Position numbers and translations under genes: made by a program. Shown piece after piece: positions 62,279 through 64,000 of a DNA stretch of 64,000 bases. The DNA is from Erythrobacter sp. KY5 (GTDB lineage: Bacteria > Pseudomonadota > Alphaproteobacteria > Sphingomonadales > Sphingomonadaceae), in assembly GCF_003264115.1 (NCBI RefSeq), contig NZ_CP021912.1, positions 1,471,001 to 1,535,000 of the forward strand, in the 5' to 3' direction. Below the pieces are notes generated by a model that saw only the letters and a list, made by a program, of their open reading frames with translations, did not search any database and had not been told where the DNA came from. Within the stretch, counting starts at the first letter, position 1, and each line of letters starts with the position of its first letter.

Positions 62279-63685
62279 ATGGACTACATCTCCACCAGAG
62301 GCTCTGCGCCCACACTCGATTTCGAAGGGGCCACGCTCGCCGGGCTCGCGTCCGATGGCGGACTGTACCTGCCGCGTGAATGGCCGCGCCTGAGCATGGA
62401 AGAGATCCGCGAGCTGCGCGGTCTGTCCTATTCGCAGCTCGCCGCCCGGATCATGCGACCTTTCGTCGAGGGCTCGTTGACCGATGATGAGCTCGATAGT
62501 CTTTGCGAAACTGTCTACGGCGATTTCGGCCATGCGGCGGTGGCCCCGCTGGTGCAGATGGACGAGACACATTGGCTGCTCGAGCTTTTCCACGGACCGA
62601 CGCTGGCTTTCAAAGACGTCGCGCTGCAAATGCTCGGGCACCTGTTCGAAACGTTTCTGGCCCGCCGGGACGAGCGCCTGACCATCGTCGGAGCGACCAG
62701 CGGCGACACCGGCTCTGCCGCAATCAACGCGGTGGCTGGCCGCGACCGGGTCGAGATCTTCATGCTCCACCCCTCGGGCCGCGTGTCCGACGTCCAGCGC
62801 CGCCAGATGACTACGGTGCGCGCGCCCAATGTCCATAACCTCGCGATCGAAGGCAGCTTCGACGATGCGCAGCGCCATGTGAAACGCATGTTTGCAGATG
62901 AGAGCGTGACCGGGACCCTCAATCTGGGCGCAGTCAATTCGATCAATTGGGCGCGATTGATGGCTCAGGTGGTTTATTATTTTTACTCTGCCCTTCAGCT
63001 CGGAGGGCCCGATCGCAAGGTCGCTTTTAGTGTACCGACAGGCAATTTCGGTGACGTGTTTGCAGGCTATGTCGCGGCGCAGATGGGACTTCCGATTGAG
63101 CGGCTGATCGTTGCGACCAATGTTAACGATATCCTCCATCGCGCGCTGACCAATGGTGACTATTCGGCAGGCGAAACCACCGCGACGATTACGCCCTCTA
63201 TGGACATTCAGGTCAGCTCGAATTTTGAGCGCTTGCTGTTCGATGCAGGCGGCCGCGATGGCGCTTCGATGGCGGAGCAGATGGCGGGTTTCGACGCTTC
63301 GAAAGCGATGCAGCTGACCAACGCTCAGCGCGACGGCGCATCCGCCTTGTTTTCAAGCGCGCGTGCAGATCAGGAGCAAACCGCAAGGGCCCTTCAATGG
63401 GCTTATCGCAATGCGGGGCAGGTCATCGATCCGCATACCGGCGTCGGTCTTCACGCTGCGCAGGTTGTCGAAGGGATCGGGCCTGGAACGCCCATTGTAA
63501 CGCTTGCGACCGCGCACCCGGCCAAGTTCCGCGATGCAGTCGAGCGCGCCGTCGGCGTTCGCCCGTCGCTTCCCGCGCGCGTTGGCGATCTCTTCGGGCG
63601 CGAAGAGGTGTTCTCCGAGCTTGGCGGTGACTACGAAGCCTCGCGCGATTTCGTGCTTCAGACAGCGACCCCGTCTGCCGGCTGA
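62279..63685 (+). CDS. thrC: Threonine synthase
   Basis: A 468-residue PLP enzyme that converts O-phosphohomoserine to threonine. MDYISTRGSAPTLDFEGATLAGLASDGGLYLP, FHGPTLAFKDVALQMLG with the PLP-binding Lys, GATSGDTGSAAI, and LNLGAVNSINWARLMAQ are diagnostic of the fungal/gram-negative type. The start at 62279 is inside a longer open frame shadowed by SURF1. Its stop overlaps the next ATG (TGATG). Confidence 0.97.
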   Translation: MDYISTRGSAPTLDFEGATLAGLASDGGLYLPREWPRLSMEEIRELRGLSYSQLAARIMRPFVEGSLTDDELDSLCETVYGDFGHAAVAPLVQMDETHWLLELFHGPTLAFKDVALQMLGHLFETFLARRDERLTIVGATSGDTGSAAINAVAGRDRVEIFMLHPSGRVSDVQRRQMTTVRAPNVHNLAIEGSFDDAQRHVKRMFADESVTGTLNLGAVNSINWARLMAQVVYYFYSALQLGGPDRKVAFSVPTGNFGDVFAGYVAAQMGLPIERLIVATNVNDILHRALTNGDYSAGETTATITPSMDIQVSSNFERLLFDAGGRDGASMAEQMAGFDASKAMQLTNAQRDGASALFSSARADQEQTARALQWAYRNAGQVIDPHTGVGLHAAQVVEGIGPGTPIVTLATAHPAKFRDAVERAVGVRPSLPARVGDLFGREEVFSELGGDYEASRDFVLQTATPSAG

Positions 63686-64000
63686 TGGCAAAGCTCGTCC
63701 AGCAACCGGTGGTGATGGAATGCGATGGGTGGGACGCTTACCGCCTCCTCGACAGCGGGGCAGGGCGCAAGTGGGAGGCGTTTGGTCCTTTCACCTTCAT
63801 CCGTCCCGAGCCGCAGGCCATGTGGCGACCGCGCCATGATGACTGGCGCGCGGATGGCGAATTCGTGCCCGGCTCGGACGAAGATGGCGGCGGTCGCTGG
63901 AACCTGACGCCGGAAGTGCCCGATGGATGGGATCTGGCATGGAACGACGTCCGCTTCCGTGCGCAGCCGACGCCCTTTCGCCATCTCCAGTTTTTCCCGG
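63685..64000 (+). CDS. SAM-dependent rRNA methyltransferase-like protein, N-terminal fragment
   Basis: The first 105 codons of a gene cut by the window end. The ATG overlaps the thrC stop. The sequence (WDAYRLLDSGAGRKWEAFGPFTFIRPEPQAMW, FVPGSDEDGGGRW, and the closing FRHLQFFP) matches the N-terminal part of class I methyltransferases of the RlmI/RlmK-like type, in which FRHLxFFPEQ leads into the SAM-binding domain. That domain lies outside, so specificity cannot be judged. Confidence 0.8.
   Translation, partial: MAKLVQQPVVMECDGWDAYRLLDSGAGRKWEAFGPFTFIRPEPQAMWRPRHDDWRADGEFVPGSDEDGGGRWNLTPEVPDGWDLAWNDVRFRAQPTPFRHLQFFP

Overview
The window looks like a chromosome segment of a GC-rich alphaproteobacterium of the Sphingomonadales, most likely the Erythrobacter group. 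This is an inference from several features seen together: two large TonB-dependent receptors with the sphingomonad style of signal peptide and plug, a coxB-coxA-ctaB-coxF-ctaG-coxC-DUF983-SURF1-thrC cluster, short gene-to-gene overlaps (ATGA, TGATG), a K+-independent type proton pyrophosphatase, and many sphingomonad-typical families (DUF6445, amphi-Trp, DUF2332, MpaB-like). I see no phage, insertion sequence, CRISPR array or rRNA. One tRNA (Phe, GAA) is present.

Layout. 1-5 kb: the 3' part of a GGDEF/EAL protein, purS-purQ, and a TonB receptor with a strong terminator. 5-13 kb (minus strand): an M16 protease and a secreted caspase-like protein behind purC, then tRNA-Phe, then the infA-maf-RNase E/G-yacG operon. 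13-16 kb: a second, unusual receptor with two Cys-bounded 71-residue repeats inserted near its C-terminal strands. 16-24 kb: storage-lipid type genes (wax ester synthase/DGAT and an alpha/beta hydrolase), a YhiN-type flavoprotein, an animal-type haem peroxidase and uvrC. 24-31 kb: a DUF6445 oxygenase-like protein, a universal stress protein behind a perfect FNR/FixK box, a carotenoid oxygenase carrying an in-frame 36-bp repeat insertion, sodB, and a femAB-like/JmjC-like/tesB operon. 31-37 kb: hppA, thiL, nusB, hisD, hisG, with a 21-bp-phased repeat array upstream of nusB. 37-45 kb: DUF2332, a Coq4-like gene behind a palindrome, the operon bolA-nudix-pirin-SDR-epoxide hydrolase-amphi-Trp, a J-domain protein, an MpaB-like protein and cobS. 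45-51 kb: a class A penicillin-binding protein, two hotdog thioesterases, and a three-gene cassette (54-residue peptide ending in seven prolines plus GIF, then two cupin-like proteins). 51-55 kb (minus strand): pyrE-pdxJ-membrane protein-acpS-lepB-DUF3089-ruvX. 55-64 kb: the aa3-type cytochrome oxidase operon running into thrC and the start of an rRNA methyltransferase gene.

Most of the window is housekeeping. The best candidate for an undescribed system is the cassette at about 48.57-50.70 kb: a tiny proline-tailed peptide gene with a strong ribosome binding site, followed at once by two translationally linked cupin-like proteins, one with a cysteine-dioxygenase-like histidine pattern. It has the layout of a ribosomally made, oxygenase-modified peptide system, although nothing in the sequence proves that. 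Other points worth checking are the ruvX gene, which has no canonical start codon (a CTGA junction where ATGA is expected), the phased GTGACRCTT array, the repeat-invaded carotenoid oxygenase, the repeat-bearing receptor, and the FNR box in front of the stress protein.
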